Origin: Desulfobulbaceae bacterium DB1
GTDB lineage: Bacteria; Desulfobacterota; Desulfobulbia; Desulfobulbales; SURF-16
Direction of reading: 5' to 3'
Length of the DNA: 64,000 nucleotides
NCBI GenBank assembly: GCA_001914235.1
Contig: MQUF01000005.1
Location: 176,001-240,000 of the forward strand
The position numbers and the translations under genes are program-made. Below, one piece after another: positions 9,864 through 18,686 of the stretch (position 1 is its first letter; each line of letters starts with the position of its first letter). The notes beneath the pieces were generated by a model. It was not told the origin of the DNA and ran no database searches. It saw only the letters and a program-made list of their open reading frames with translations.

Positions 9864-10848
9864 GGCCTTTGTCCTTGTTTGAGTGACCCTTGCCCGCCTT
9901 CTCGTAGGCCCGGATGATCTGCTGCACCAGGGGATGGCGCACCACGTCGACATCGGTGAAATAGCTGAAGGAGATGCCTTTGACTTTCTGGAGTATTCGT
10001 GCCGCATGGATAAGGCCGGAGCCGCGTTCATGAGGCAGGTCGATCTGGGTGATATCCCCGGTGATGACCGCTTTTGAACTGAAGCCGAGACGGGTCAGAA
10101 ACATTTTCATTTGTTCAGGGGTGGTGTTCTGGGCTTCGTCAAGGATGACGAAGGCGTTGTTCAAGGTTCTGCCGCGCATGAAGGCCAGGGGGGCGATTTC
10201 TATGATTTCCCGTTCGATCAGATCCTTGGCCTTTTCCCGGCCCAGCATGTCATTTAAGGCGTCATGGAGAGGGCGAAGATAGGGATTGATCTTTTCCACC
10301 AGATCCCCGGGCAGAAAACCGAGATTTTCACCCGCCTCGACCGCCGGTCGAGTGAGGATAATCGATTTGACCTGATCCGCGCTGTAGGCGGCAATGGCCA
10401 TGGCCACCGCCAGATATGTTTTTCCGGTACCGGCCGGGCCGATGCCGAAGGCAATGTCGTTGTTGCGAATGGCCTCGATATAGAGCTTCTGGTTGATGCT
10501 TTTGGGGGAAACAATCCGCTGTTTGGCCGTGATGTAGACCTGGTCCAGAAATATTTCCTTGAGATTGGCCCGGGGAGAGCGCTCCATGATCCGCAGGGCA
10601 TAGGCAACATCGGCGGGATAGACCGGGTAGCCGGTAACGATCAGGTCATAGAGCTGGTTTAATGTGGTGGCGGTGGCGGCAACTGCATGGTCAAGGCCCG
10701 ATATGGTCAGGGTTGTTCCCCGGGCCTTGACCGTGACGCCCGCCGACTTTTCAATGGCCTGCAGATTCCGGTTCAGGTCGCCGTAAAGCAGGCGGGCTGC
10801 TTCATTGTCGGCAAACGACAACTCCAGCTGCGCTGCTGTCTTTGCCAT
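9835..10848 (-). CDS. phoH: PhoH-family ATPase (YbeZ)
   Basis: A 337-residue PhoH-like NTPase. It has a short N-terminal KH-like region (about residues 10-75), then a P-loop ATPase with Walker A GPAGTGKT (137-144), the family block LTRPAVEAGE.LGFLPGDL and Walker B VILDEAQN. E. coli YbeZ acts with YbeY in rRNA processing, and the same pairing here supports that role. The start follows the DsbA-like gene by 6 bases, so the order of expression is dsbA-like, phoH, ybeY. Confidence 0.92.
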   Translation of the reverse strand: MAKTAAQLELSFADNEAARLLYGDLNRNLQAIEKSAGVTVKARGTTLTISGLDHAVAATATTLNQLYDLIVTGYPVYPADVAYALRIMERSPRANLKEIFLDQVYITAKQRIVSPKSINQKLYIEAIRNNDIAFGIGPAGTGKTYLAVAMAIAAYSADQVKSIILTRPAVEAGENLGFLPGDLVEKINPYLRPLHDALNDMLGREKAKDLIEREIIEIAPLAFMRGRTLNNAFVILDEAQNTTPEQMKMFLTRLGFSSKAVITGDITQIDLPHERGSGLIHAARILQKVKGISFSYFTDVDVVRHPLVQQIIRAYEKAGKGHSNKDKGHARSGDNRN

Positions 10849-10854
10849 GTGCCG

Positions 10855-11718
10855 TTATTTCCCTGCCTTAATTTTGGCCAGCTCTTCATCGATCATCTTT
10901 TGCAGGCCGGCGACGCTTCTGTCCTTGGCCGTTCTGCCGTTGACAAAAAGCGAAGGGGTGCCTTTGACGCCGATCCCGACACCTTCCTGCTGGTCCTTGC
11001 CGATGATGGCCATGGATTGCGGATCAGCCATGTCTTTATTGAACTGTTCCATGTTCAGCTGAAGCGATGTGGCGATTTCCTGAAATTTCTGGGGACTGAG
11101 CTGCTGCATATTTTGAAAAAGAGAATCGTGATACTGCCAGAATTTGCCCTGCTTGTGGGCGGCGACAGCGGCAATGGCCGCCGGGGTGGCCTCCTTGTGA
11201 CCACGCAGGGGGAAATGCTTGTAGGCGATTTTCACGGTATCCGGGTTCTTGACGAGAATCTCTTCAAAAACGGGAGCCAGGCGGGCGCAGTAGGGGCACT
11301 GGAAATCACTGAAAACAACCAGGGTGACAGGTGCATTCGGGGCGCCGAGGAAGGGGGCACCGGTGGTGTCGATTTTGACGATGAAGGAATAGCTTATCTC
11401 CTGAACCTGTCCGCTGGTGTCACTGCTTAAGAAGATTTTGTCCTCCAGGTTGGCCAGGTCAAGACCGGAAACGGCTATCCGGTTGAAAGCAGGATCAACG
11501 GCAATACTGCCTTGGAGCTGCCCGTCATTGGCGTAAATGTTCACCATCCCCTTGCTGAGGACAAAGACGTATTTGCCGTTCAGGGAACTGGCCAGATCAA
11601 GAGGGGTGGTGCCTGACTTAAAAGATGCGGTGGATTCCCAGTCAACCTCGGCGCGGGCAGGCAGGGCGGCCGTAAGCAAAGCGAGAAGCGTGAAGAGAAA
11701 AAAAGATTGTAATCGCAT
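10855..11718 (-). CDS. DsbA-family periplasmic thiol:disulfide oxidoreductase
   Basis: A cleavable signal peptide (residues 1-23, ending ALPARA) directs it to the periplasm. Residues 24-115 form a beta-rich domain with propeller-like strands (SLNGKYVFVLSKGMVNIYAND). The DsbA-like thioredoxin domain follows, with active site C141-P-Y-C144 and the cis-proline loop VKGTPSLFVNG. It probably forms or isomerises disulfides in exported proteins. No DsbB or DsbD partner is seen in the window. A strong ribosome-binding site, AGGAGG, sits just before the ATG. It is 6 bases upstream of phoH, an unusual partner that may only share the promoter. Confidence 0.88.
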   Translation of the reverse strand: MRLQSFFLFTLLALLTAALPARAEVDWESTASFKSGTTPLDLASSLNGKYVFVLSKGMVNIYANDGQLQGSIAVDPAFNRIAVSGLDLANLEDKIFLSSDTSGQVQEISYSFIVKIDTTGAPFLGAPNAPVTLVVFSDFQCPYCARLAPVFEEILVKNPDTVKIAYKHFPLRGHKEATPAAIAAVAAHKQGKFWQYHDSLFQNMQQLSPQKFQEIATSLQLNMEQFNKDMADPQSMAIIGKDQQEGVGIGVKGTPSLFVNGRTAKDRSVAGLQKMIDEELAKIKAGK

Positions 11719-11840
11719 AACACCTCCTAAAATGAATTTAACAGGGGGAAAAGCAAGACATAATGGGGATAATTGTTCATGATATTCTAATAATTTTCAA
11801 CTGTTATTTTGAAACCGCTTAAAAAAGAAGAGCGTGGAGT

Positions 11841-13091
11841 TCAGCCTTTTTCGCGCCTGGCTGCAACTCGGGCCAGCAAGACGGCGAGGTGAAGCACCTC
11901 CTTGTCTTGTCCACTGCTGCCTGTGCCCTGACGTAATTGGAGAAGGCAGCCGCTGCAGGTAGTGACAATTTGCTTGGCGGATAGTTTCATGAAATTTGCC
12001 ATGGCGCCGGAGAGGATTTTTTGCGAAAGATCAGGGTGTGCCAGGTGAAAGAGGCCTCCCTGTCCGCAGCAGTGAGGGCCGGCGGCCGCTTCCATCGGTT
12101 TTGTCCCTGTAAGTTGTCGGATGAGCTCCCTGGGCTGAGTCAGGATTTTGTCCGGGCCGAAGCGGAGGTGGCACGGATCGTGGTAAAAAATTGCGGACCG
12201 GCTGCCGGTTGGACCGGCGGGCTTCTTTTCCGGCAGGCGTTCGGTGTATTTCAGGAAAAAGGAGGAAAATTCCTCTAGCCTGCCGGCAAAGTCCGCGGCC
12301 TTGCCGGCCCAGTGGTTGTCATCCTCCAGGAGCTTTGGATAGGAGCGTAAGTGGCTGTAGCAGGAGGCGCAGGAGGTGAGAATGGGCAGGGAGTGATCGG
12401 CAAAAGCAGCGATATTTTTTCGCGCCAGTTCTCGGGCCTCCTCGATTTTTCCCGAGGAAAAAGAAGCAAGTCCGCAGCAGTGCTGCTCTTCGGGGGCAAG
12501 CAGGCTGCTGCCGGCAAATTTTTGGGTAAGAAACCCGGTGGCGGCGTGGATATCCGGGTTAAGATAGCGGGCCAGGCAGCCGCTGAAGTAGCTGACGGTG
12601 GGCGGAGATGAATCGCACCTTGCCGGGGTGGGGAATGGTTCGCCGCGTTCCGGGAACGCATCGTCGCCGAGCAGGAACAGTTTATGCCGCAGGCCGCTTG
12701 TCGAGGGCAGGAGGCCGGCAAGATTTTTGCCGAGTCGTGAAATTTTTTCCAGCAGAAGCGGCGATGCCAGCGTTTTTCTGGCAAGAAGCTTTTCCGCATA
12801 ATGACACTGGGCATACGCGGGAATTTCATCCCGGGCCTGGATGATGAGGGAAAGCGTGTCGATGTTGCGTGGGCAGGCATCGCTGCAGGCGCCGCAAAGA
12901 AGGCAGGCGGAGAAGATTGAGCCGTAAGCGGCGGAGCGGGGAGAGGCAAGCCGGCTCAAGAGATGCAGCCGGCCCCTGGCGGTCAGAGATTCCCGCCCCG
13001 TCACCTGGTAAACAGGGCAAACCGAGGTGCATGCCCCGCATTTGGCGCATGATTCGGCAAGGCGGGCAATCTCATTTCGGTCGGCTTTCAT
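11841..13091 (-). CDS. GlcF/LutA-like iron-sulfur oxidoreductase subunit (CCG domains)
   Basis: A 416-residue electron-transfer protein. The N-terminus has two [4Fe-4S] ferredoxin-type motifs (C15-x2-C18-x2-C21-x3-C25 and C63-x2-C66-x2-C69-x3-C73). Two CCG domains follow, marked by HCCGLASFSSG and HCCGQGGLFHLAHP. This architecture is that of the Fe-S subunit of glycolate or lactate oxidases (GlcF, LutA, LldE). A flavin subunit such as GlcD is not adjacent: upstream is prfB (149 bases away) and downstream the DsbA-like gene. The partner is presumably elsewhere. Lactate is the likelier substrate in a sulfate-reducer-like organism, but that is inference. Confidence 0.85.
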   Translation of the reverse strand: MKADRNEIARLAESCAKCGACTSVCPVYQVTGRESLTARGRLHLLSRLASPRSAAYGSIFSACLLCGACSDACPRNIDTLSLIIQARDEIPAYAQCHYAEKLLARKTLASPLLLEKISRLGKNLAGLLPSTSGLRHKLFLLGDDAFPERGEPFPTPARCDSSPPTVSYFSGCLARYLNPDIHAATGFLTQKFAGSSLLAPEEQHCCGLASFSSGKIEEARELARKNIAAFADHSLPILTSCASCYSHLRSYPKLLEDDNHWAGKAADFAGRLEEFSSFFLKYTERLPEKKPAGPTGSRSAIFYHDPCHLRFGPDKILTQPRELIRQLTGTKPMEAAAGPHCCGQGGLFHLAHPDLSQKILSGAMANFMKLSAKQIVTTCSGCLLQLRQGTGSSGQDKEVLHLAVLLARVAARREKG

Positions 13092-13240
13092 CGCAATTGT
13101 GTGTGGCCGCGGCAGGCGTCAGAAAAAGGAATTGGTATCTTGATTCAATTTTTTCGACTCCTGACTGGCTTGCCGACAGTTTGATTGCGATGAAAGCTCT
13201 TTTGGGGCGATACGTGAGCCAACGGGAAACGTTGACTTGA

Positions 13241-14336
13241 CTATTTCTGCCACAGAAGATAGGCCTTGATAAACGGATCGAGATTGCCGTCCATCACCGC
13301 GTCGACATTGCCGCTTTCCTGGCCGGTACGATGATCCTTGATCAGTCGGTAAGGTTGCATGACATAGGATCTGATCTGGCTGCCCCAGGCAATTTCCTTC
13401 TTCTCGCCGCCCAGGTCTTCCCGTTGCTCCTGTTGCAGGGACTTCTCCCTTTCGTAGAGCCGCGCCTTGAGCATTTTCATCGCCGTGTCCTTGTTGCGGT
13501 GCTGGGATCGCTCATTCTGGCACTGAACAACGATGTTGGTCGGCAGATGGGTGATGCGGATGGCGGAGCTTGTCTTGTTGACATGCTGGCCGCCGGCGCC
13601 GCTTGCCCGGTAAGTGTCGATGCGCAGATCCTTTTCATTGATTTCCACTTCGATGGTGTCGTCAAGTTCCGGGAAGATGAACACCGAGGCAAAAGAGGTG
13701 TGCCGCCTGCCGCCCGCATCAAAAGGAGAAATGCGCACCAGGCGGTGGATGCCCATCTCCGAACGCAGATAGCCGTATGCGTAGCGGCCTTTGACCATGA
13801 TGGTAACGCTTTTTACCCCCGCCTCATCGCCGGACTGCAGATCAAGAATGTCGGTGGTGAAACCTTTCTGCTCGGCCCAGCGCAGATACATGCGCAGGAG
13901 GATATCGGTCCAGTCCTGTGCCTCGGTCCCGCCGGCGCCTGCATGAATGGTGAGCATGGCGTTGTTCTCGTCGTGCTCGCCGGTGAACATGCATTCCAGT
14001 TCAAAGGCGGACATTTTGTCGTCAAGAAGGTCAAGGGTCTGGGTCGCCTCCTTCTCGGTTTCCGCGTCTTTTTCGTCAATGGCGAGCTCAAGCAGAATTT
14101 CGGCGTCTTCCATCATCTGATGCAGATCTTCCCATCCTTCAATGGGATACTGCAGTTTACCTATTTCCTGCTGGATTTTCCTGGCCTTGGGGATGTCATT
14201 CCAGAAATCGGGATGAGCGCTCAGCGCCTCGAGTTCTTCGAGCTTTTCTCTTTTGTCGGCTAATTCAAAGATGCTCCTTTAAGGCGAGCAGCCTTGTTTG
14301 AATTTCGTAAAGTTGCTGTTTCAGTTCTGCTGACAT
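13241..14336 (-). CDS. prfB: Peptide chain release factor 2, programmed +1 frameshift
   Basis: RF2 terminates translation at UGA and UAA. The gene is split into two frames. Twenty-three codons from ATG 14336 (MSAELKQQLYEIQ...) reach CTT TGA at 14265-14270. Reading resumes in the +1 frame (base 14267 skipped) for another 341 codons, giving 364 residues, the normal length. The codon-recognition tripeptide SPF (residues 203-205) and the peptidyl-hydrolysis motif GGQ (248-250) are both present. A Shine-Dalgarno-like AAGGAG sits three bases before CTT, as in E. coli. RF2 abundance therefore feeds back on its own synthesis. It lies 128 bases after lnt on the same strand. Confidence 0.96.
14265..14279 (-). 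promoter_or_regulatory. prfB autoregulatory frameshift site
   Basis: On the minus strand the sequence reads AAGGAG CAT CTT TGA A. The internal Shine-Dalgarno-like hexamer, the 3-base spacing, the slippery CTT and the in-frame UGA reproduce the classical RF2 recoding signal. When RF2 is scarce the ribosome slips +1 on CTT; when it is abundant, translation stops at UGA. Confidence 0.95.
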
Positions 14337-14430
14337 ATCTTTTCTTTTTATACGGAATGATGAGTAAGGAATGGATTTATAAAAACCGCACTGAATCTTT
14401 TCATATACACGAAAATTGAAAATGCGCCAA

Positions 14431-14479
14431 GAAAAACTCCGCCTGCTGGTGGGACGGATTGCGTTCAGGAAAGCGGAGT
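14431..14479 (-). terminator. Possible Rho-independent terminator after lnt
   Basis: On the minus strand ACTCCGC (14473-14479) pairs with GCGGAGT (14436-14442), followed by TTTTTC. The loop is about 30 bases and the stem overlaps the lnt stop, so efficiency may be low and read-through into prfB is possible. Confidence 0.4.
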
Positions 14480-16045
14480 CGTTTTTCGCCCTTTGCGTAT
14501 CAGGATTGCCAGGGGAATCAACAGAAATAGGCAAAGAACGGGGAAAAGGTGGCCGGTGCGGGTGAAGAACGCCGGCTGCATCAGCAGGGGGAGGTCGGCG
14601 CTTTCTTTTGCGGCAACAAAAAGCGGGGTCTGTCCGCTGATCCGGCCGGCGGGGTCGATAAAGCAGCTGATTCCCGTATTGGCGGCTCGTGCCAGGCTGC
14701 GGCGATTTTCCACGGCACGCAGCACTGCCATGGACAGGTGCTGAATGGAGGCGCTTGATCGGCCGAACCATGCGTCATTGGTGATGTTGACCAGCAGGTT
14801 TGCCCCGCCTTGCACCGTCCGGCGGGCAAGATCGGGAAAGATTGATTCAAAACAGATGAGGATGCCGAGGCGGGCATTGCCGTCAACAAGGGGCTCGGCG
14901 CTGCGGCCCCGGGAAAAATTGCCCACTGTCTGAACCACCGGGCCGGGCAACGGCAGGACGTCGCTCAAAGGGATATATTCGCCGAAGGGAACAAGATGCT
15001 GTTTGAAATAAATGGAGCGCGACGCGTCCGGGCGGATCAGCATGGCGCTGTTGTAAAATTCTTTCGTGCCGTCGCTGTCAACAAAATAGGGGGCGCCGGC
15101 GAGCAGCGAAAAGTCATGGCTGAACACGGTGCGGTTCAGCAGTTCGGGAAAGAGGTGACTCGTCGGGGGATAGAAGGGCATGGCGGTTTCCGGCCAGATG
15201 ACCAGCCGGGACTTGTGCCGCTTCGCCTCCTCGACGCTCAAGTTGATATAGTGTTCAACCGTGTCTTGCTGGTTTTCCGGCAGCCACTTCTGGTTCTGAT
15301 CAATATTGCCCTGGACTACCGTTACCTGATGCCGCGGGGCGGTTGCCATGTCGGCCGTGATATTTTCGAGCCGGAGCGATGAATAAAAAAAGGCCGCGCC
15401 AAGCAAGGCAAAAGCGCTGCCGCACTGAAGGAGGGTTTTGCCGCGCCATGCGCGTTTCTTTGGCGTCGGCAAAAGAAGCGTTGCGAGGAGGCAGTTGGTC
15501 AGGACAAGGAGAAAGGTGATGCCGTGGTGCCCGGCCAGATCGGCTGTTTGGATCAAGAGGCTGTTGGAGAACTGGGTGTATCCCGCATCCTGCCATGGAA
15601 AGCCGCTGAATAGAAAACCACGGACGTAATCAAGGGCCACCCAGAGCAGCGGGCCGATCCAGACCGGTGCGGTTGTCCGCATGGACCAGCTGAGACCGGC
15701 GCAGAAAAAAGCGAGATACAGACTCATGTAGGCGGCAAGCAGGATCAGGGCGATGGCGCAGAGCCACCAGGGCAGGTTGCCGTAGGTGGAAAGCGAGATG
15801 ACGACCCAGTAGAGCATGAGGAGATAGTAGAGGAGTCCGGCCGTAAAACCGAACAGGGCGGCCTGCCGCGGTAAAATCCCCGAACAGCCGATTATCAGTG
15901 GGATCAGGGCGAACCAGGCCAGCGCTGAAAAACCCGGACCCGGAGAGGCAAGCCAAAGCAGCATCGCACTCATGATAAAAAACGGCAAACGTCTATATGC
16001 TTCCGGGAGGGGAGACTGCCGCCCGTAAAATGGTATCGATGTCAT
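14465..16045 (-). CDS. lnt: Apolipoprotein N-acyltransferase
   Basis: Lnt adds the third acyl chain to lipoproteins at the periplasmic face of the inner membrane. The 526-residue protein has about six hydrophobic segments in its first 225 residues, a nitrilase-type domain, and a last membrane helix near 490-515. The catalytic triad is visible as E286 in VIWPETAMP, K349 in FKQHLVPFGEY and C398 in LICFESIF. It lies 44 bases downstream of the CorC-like gene on the same strand, a pairing (ybeX-lnt) conserved in proteobacteria. Confidence 0.96.
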   Translation of the reverse strand: MTSIPFYGRQSPLPEAYRRLPFFIMSAMLLWLASPGPGFSALAWFALIPLIIGCSGILPRQAALFGFTAGLLYYLLMLYWVVISLSTYGNLPWWLCAIALILLAAYMSLYLAFFCAGLSWSMRTTAPVWIGPLLWVALDYVRGFLFSGFPWQDAGYTQFSNSLLIQTADLAGHHGITFLLVLTNCLLATLLLPTPKKRAWRGKTLLQCGSAFALLGAAFFYSSLRLENITADMATAPRHQVTVVQGNIDQNQKWLPENQQDTVEHYINLSVEEAKRHKSRLVIWPETAMPFYPPTSHLFPELLNRTVFSHDFSLLAGAPYFVDSDGTKEFYNSAMLIRPDASRSIYFKQHLVPFGEYIPLSDVLPLPGPVVQTVGNFSRGRSAEPLVDGNARLGILICFESIFPDLARRTVQGGANLLVNITNDAWFGRSSASIQHLSMAVLRAVENRRSLARAANTGISCFIDPAGRISGQTPLFVAAKESADLPLLMQPAFFTRTGHLFPVLCLFLLIPLAILIRKGRKTTPLS

Positions 16046-16089
16046 CTGTTTCGGAGGTCTGTTGTCGGATGAAATTTCGGCTCGCGCGA

Positions 16090-16941
16090 TCAGCCGTTGT
16101 TTTTCTCTATCTTGACACTTCTGATGCGCCGCTTGCTGGCGGAAAGCACGGTAAAGGTGAGCGGGCCGAAGGTGGTCTGCTCGCCGTTTTCCGGAATGCG
16201 GTCGAGCTGGTTGATGATAAAGCCGCCCACCGATTCATAGGTCCCTTCCGGGAATTCGAGGTCAAAGAATTCCTCGATTTTTTCAATGTCGACCTTGGCG
16301 GAGGTGATAACGGTCGTGTCATTGACAACCTGCCATTCCTCGATCTGCATGTCGGTTTCATCGGCAATTTCGCCGACGATTTCTTCCAGGATGTCTTCCA
16401 TGGTCACCAGGCCGCGGATGCCGCCGAACTCGTCGGTGACAAAGGCCATGTGGCGTTTCTGGGTCTGGAAGTCGAGCAGCAGGGAAACGATTTTGTCTTC
16501 CTCCTTGACAAAAACCGGAGGATTGAGCATTTCGCGGATGGAGGGCAGGCCGTTTTCCGTCGAGCAGGTGAGCAGTTGCTTGGCATGAAGAAAGCCGATG
16601 ATGTTGTCCGGGCTTTGTTCATAGATGGGAATGCGGCTGTACCCCTTGCTTTTGATGAGCTTGATGATGTCGCAGGCCGAGGCGGTTACCGGCGCGCTGA
16701 CGATATCGGTCGCCGGGGTCATGATTTCCCTGGTGAAGGTGCCGCGGAATTCGAAGATGGAGCTGATCATCTGACCTTCGTGGCTGGAGATGAGCCCCTG
16801 TTCTTCACCTTCTTCGATCAGTTCCTGGATTTCCTGCTCCAGGTCTTCGGCGGTGTCGGGTTGGGTGGTGAGTCGTGAAAATTGGAGAAGTCGACGAAGC
16901 AGGGACTGGTTCGATTCAGCAGGAGGTTGATCTTTGTCCAT
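16090..16941 (-). CDS. corC: CorC/YbeX-like CBS-domain protein
   Basis: A 283-residue cytoplasmic protein with no membrane segment. An acidic N-terminal helix is followed by two CBS domains (about residues 65-195; REIMTPATDIVSAP opens the first and MAFVTDEFGGIRGLVTMEDILEEIVGEI closes the pair, given here as its ends only: MAFVTDEFGG and EDILEEIVGEI). A C-terminal CorC_HlyC domain ends around SASKRRIRSVKIE. The family is associated with magnesium and cobalt efflux and, as YbeX, with ribosome metabolism through the ybeZYX-lnt neighbourhood. Here it heads the corC-lnt-prfB run. Confidence 0.9.
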   Translation of the reverse strand: MDKDQPPAESNQSLLRRLLQFSRLTTQPDTAEDLEQEIQELIEEGEEQGLISSHEGQMISSIFEFRGTFTREIMTPATDIVSAPVTASACDIIKLIKSKGYSRIPIYEQSPDNIIGFLHAKQLLTCSTENGLPSIREMLNPPVFVKEEDKIVSLLLDFQTQKRHMAFVTDEFGGIRGLVTMEDILEEIVGEIADETDMQIEEWQVVNDTTVITSAKVDIEKIEEFFDLEFPEGTYESVGGFIINQLDRIPENGEQTTFGPLTFTVLSASKRRIRSVKIEKNNG

Positions 16942-17279
16942 TGGTATGTTTCATAAGTTTTTTGGATCTGTGGTTGGCAATTTCGCAAGAACGCTCATTT
17001 TCCTTACTGGCTAAGGGAAAAGGCCATTTATGTCAAGAAAAAAAATTGACGGGCCGAAGCGAAATATGTATAAGCATTTTTCTTTGAGTAGGCATCCGAA
17101 ATAAAAAAGAGTATAATACACCAACAATCTGTTCTGAGAAGAGAATATATTCGTTTCCCAATACATTAAGCGGGTTAAGAGATTTGTCAAACATTCGCTT
17201 GCTGCCTAGAATAAAATCAACAACTGAATGACGGACGTGCATAATCTCCATACCGGCCATACCGGTTCAGGTTCATAGT
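16942..17279. other. Divergent intergenic region, corC / acetyl-CoA carboxylase operon
   Basis: 338 bases without a credible gene. It contains an AT-rich stretch with a good sigma70 promoter toward accC (17046-17074) and a second TATAAT at 17112-17117 without a convincing -35. The leader from the first promoter to accC would be about 200 bases. I found no riboswitch or strong hairpin in it. Confidence 0.5.
17046..17074 (+). promoter_or_regulatory. Predicted sigma70 promoter of the acc operon
   Basis: TTGACG (17046-17051), a spacer of exactly 17 bases, and TATAAG (17069-17074). Five of six bases match consensus at each box. It points toward accC. Confidence 0.55.
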
Positions 17280-18686
17280 TTGAAAGAAAAAGTTCTTATA
17301 GCCAACAGGGGTGAGATCGCCATCAGGATTGCCAGGGCCTGTCAGGACCTGGGACTTGACTTTGTCGTGATCTATACCGAAGCGGACAAGGCCTCCGAGC
17401 ATGTCAATCCCTATATTCAGGAGGTCGGACCCTCCAAGCGCGCCTGGCGCGTGGCAAGTTATACCGATCCCAATGACATTCTCTCCGTTGCCGATCATAC
17501 GGGTTGTACCGCCATTCATCCCGGGTACGGTTTTTTTTCCGAGGATTTCCGTTTTGCCAGAAGGGTGACCATCCGCGAACGGCCTCTTACCTTTATCGGT
17601 CCCAAATGGGACGTCATCCGCGATCTCGGCGACAAAATAAATACCAAGCGGGTGGCCAACCGCCTCGGCATTCCCACTATTCCCGGCACGGATGGGCCGA
17701 TCTACAACGAAATGGAAGCGGAGGATATCGCCGCTCGACTTCTTGATGATCAACGGGCCCAGAAAATCAAGAATCCGTCCATTCTGGTCAAGGCCGCTGC
17801 CGGCGGCGGCGGTATGGGTATTGAAGAGGTGACCCGCATCGATGAATTCAGGCGAACGTACCGCCAGGTACAGAATTACGCCAAACGCCAGTTCGGTGAC
17901 AGCGGCGTGCTGATTGAACAGCGTCTGCGGGATTACAATCACCTGGAAGTTCAGCTGGTTTGCAGCCGGCATGGGGAAAGGATTCATTTCGGCACCAGGA
18001 ACTGTACCATTCAGAGCACCGGACGACAGAAACGGCTGGAGGCGGCGCCCGGTTTTGACGACGGCTGCTTTGCATACGAGTTCAATGCAAAAGATGTCCT
18101 TGACAAAATCGTTCATTATTCGTTAAAGCTTGCCGCCCATGTGCGCTACGACAATGTCGGCACCTGGGAATGGATTGTCTCCCGCGGCGGCCAGCCGTAC
18201 CTGCTCGAGGTCAATACCCGCATTCAGGTGGAGAATGACGTTTCCGCCCGCATCAGCTTCATCGACAAGAAACAGCCCAATCTGATCCGGGAGCAGATTC
18301 GTCTCGCCCTGGGCGCCCGGATCGGCTACAACCAGAAGAAAGTTGAGTTCGGCGGGGCCAGTATCGAATTCAGGATTGTGGCGGAGGATACCCGTCGCGG
18401 TTTCGCCCCCTGGATAGGAACCATTTCCAGGTTTGAATTTCCCCGTCATGAATGGGCCGATGTCTATACCCACGTGCCTTTTGACCGCCCCTATGTCATC
18501 CCGAGTGATTATGACCCCAACCTGGCGCTGGCCATTGTCTGGGGGGATTCATTCGATGAGGCCAAGGAGCGGGGCCGGAAGTTTCTCAATGAGGTATTCA
18601 TCGAAGGGAAAAACGGGGCGGGAGATCCGATTCTGACCAATCTCGCCTATCTTAAAGATAATATAGATAATTTATTGACATTTTAA
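17280..18686 (+). CDS. accC: Divergent biotin carboxylase subunit of acetyl-CoA carboxylase
   Basis: Biotin carboxylase uses ATP and bicarbonate to carboxylate carrier-bound biotin, the first half of malonyl-CoA synthesis. The 468-residue protein starts (TTG codon) with KEKVLIANRGEIAIRIARA and has HPGYGFFSE, the ATP-grasp loop VKAAAGGGGMGIEE, HLEVQLV and LEVNTRIQVEN. Several near-invariant positions differ from ordinary AccC. The usual RDCSxQRR.QK block reads RNCTIQSTGRQKR, and the usual NTRLQVEH reads NTRIQVEN. These differences mark a separate branch, perhaps adapted to the unusual carrier and transferase encoded next. The stop overlaps the next start by one base. Confidence 0.88.
   Translation: MKEKVLIANRGEIAIRIARACQDLGLDFVVIYTEADKASEHVNPYIQEVGPSKRAWRVASYTDPNDILSVADHTGCTAIHPGYGFFSEDFRFARRVTIRERPLTFIGPKWDVIRDLGDKINTKRVANRLGIPTIPGTDGPIYNEMEAEDIAARLLDDQRAQKIKNPSILVKAAAGGGGMGIEEVTRIDEFRRTYRQVQNYAKRQFGDSGVLIEQRLRDYNHLEVQLVCSRHGERIHFGTRNCTIQSTGRQKRLEAAPGFDDGCFAYEFNAKDVLDKIVHYSLKLAAHVRYDNVGTWEWIVSRGGQPYLLEVNTRIQVENDVSARISFIDKKQPNLIREQIRLALGARIGYNQKKVEFGGASIEFRIVAEDTRRGFAPWIGTISRFEFPRHEWADVYTHVPFDRPYVIPSDYDPNLALAIVWGDSFDEAKERGRKFLNEVFIEGKNGAGDPILTNLAYLKDNIDNLLTF

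Noticed and set aside
17217..18116. Long minus-strand frame opposite accC
   Set aside because: It is the antisense of a clear biotin carboxylase, with no domain pattern and no ribosome-binding site; a GC-driven shadow frame.
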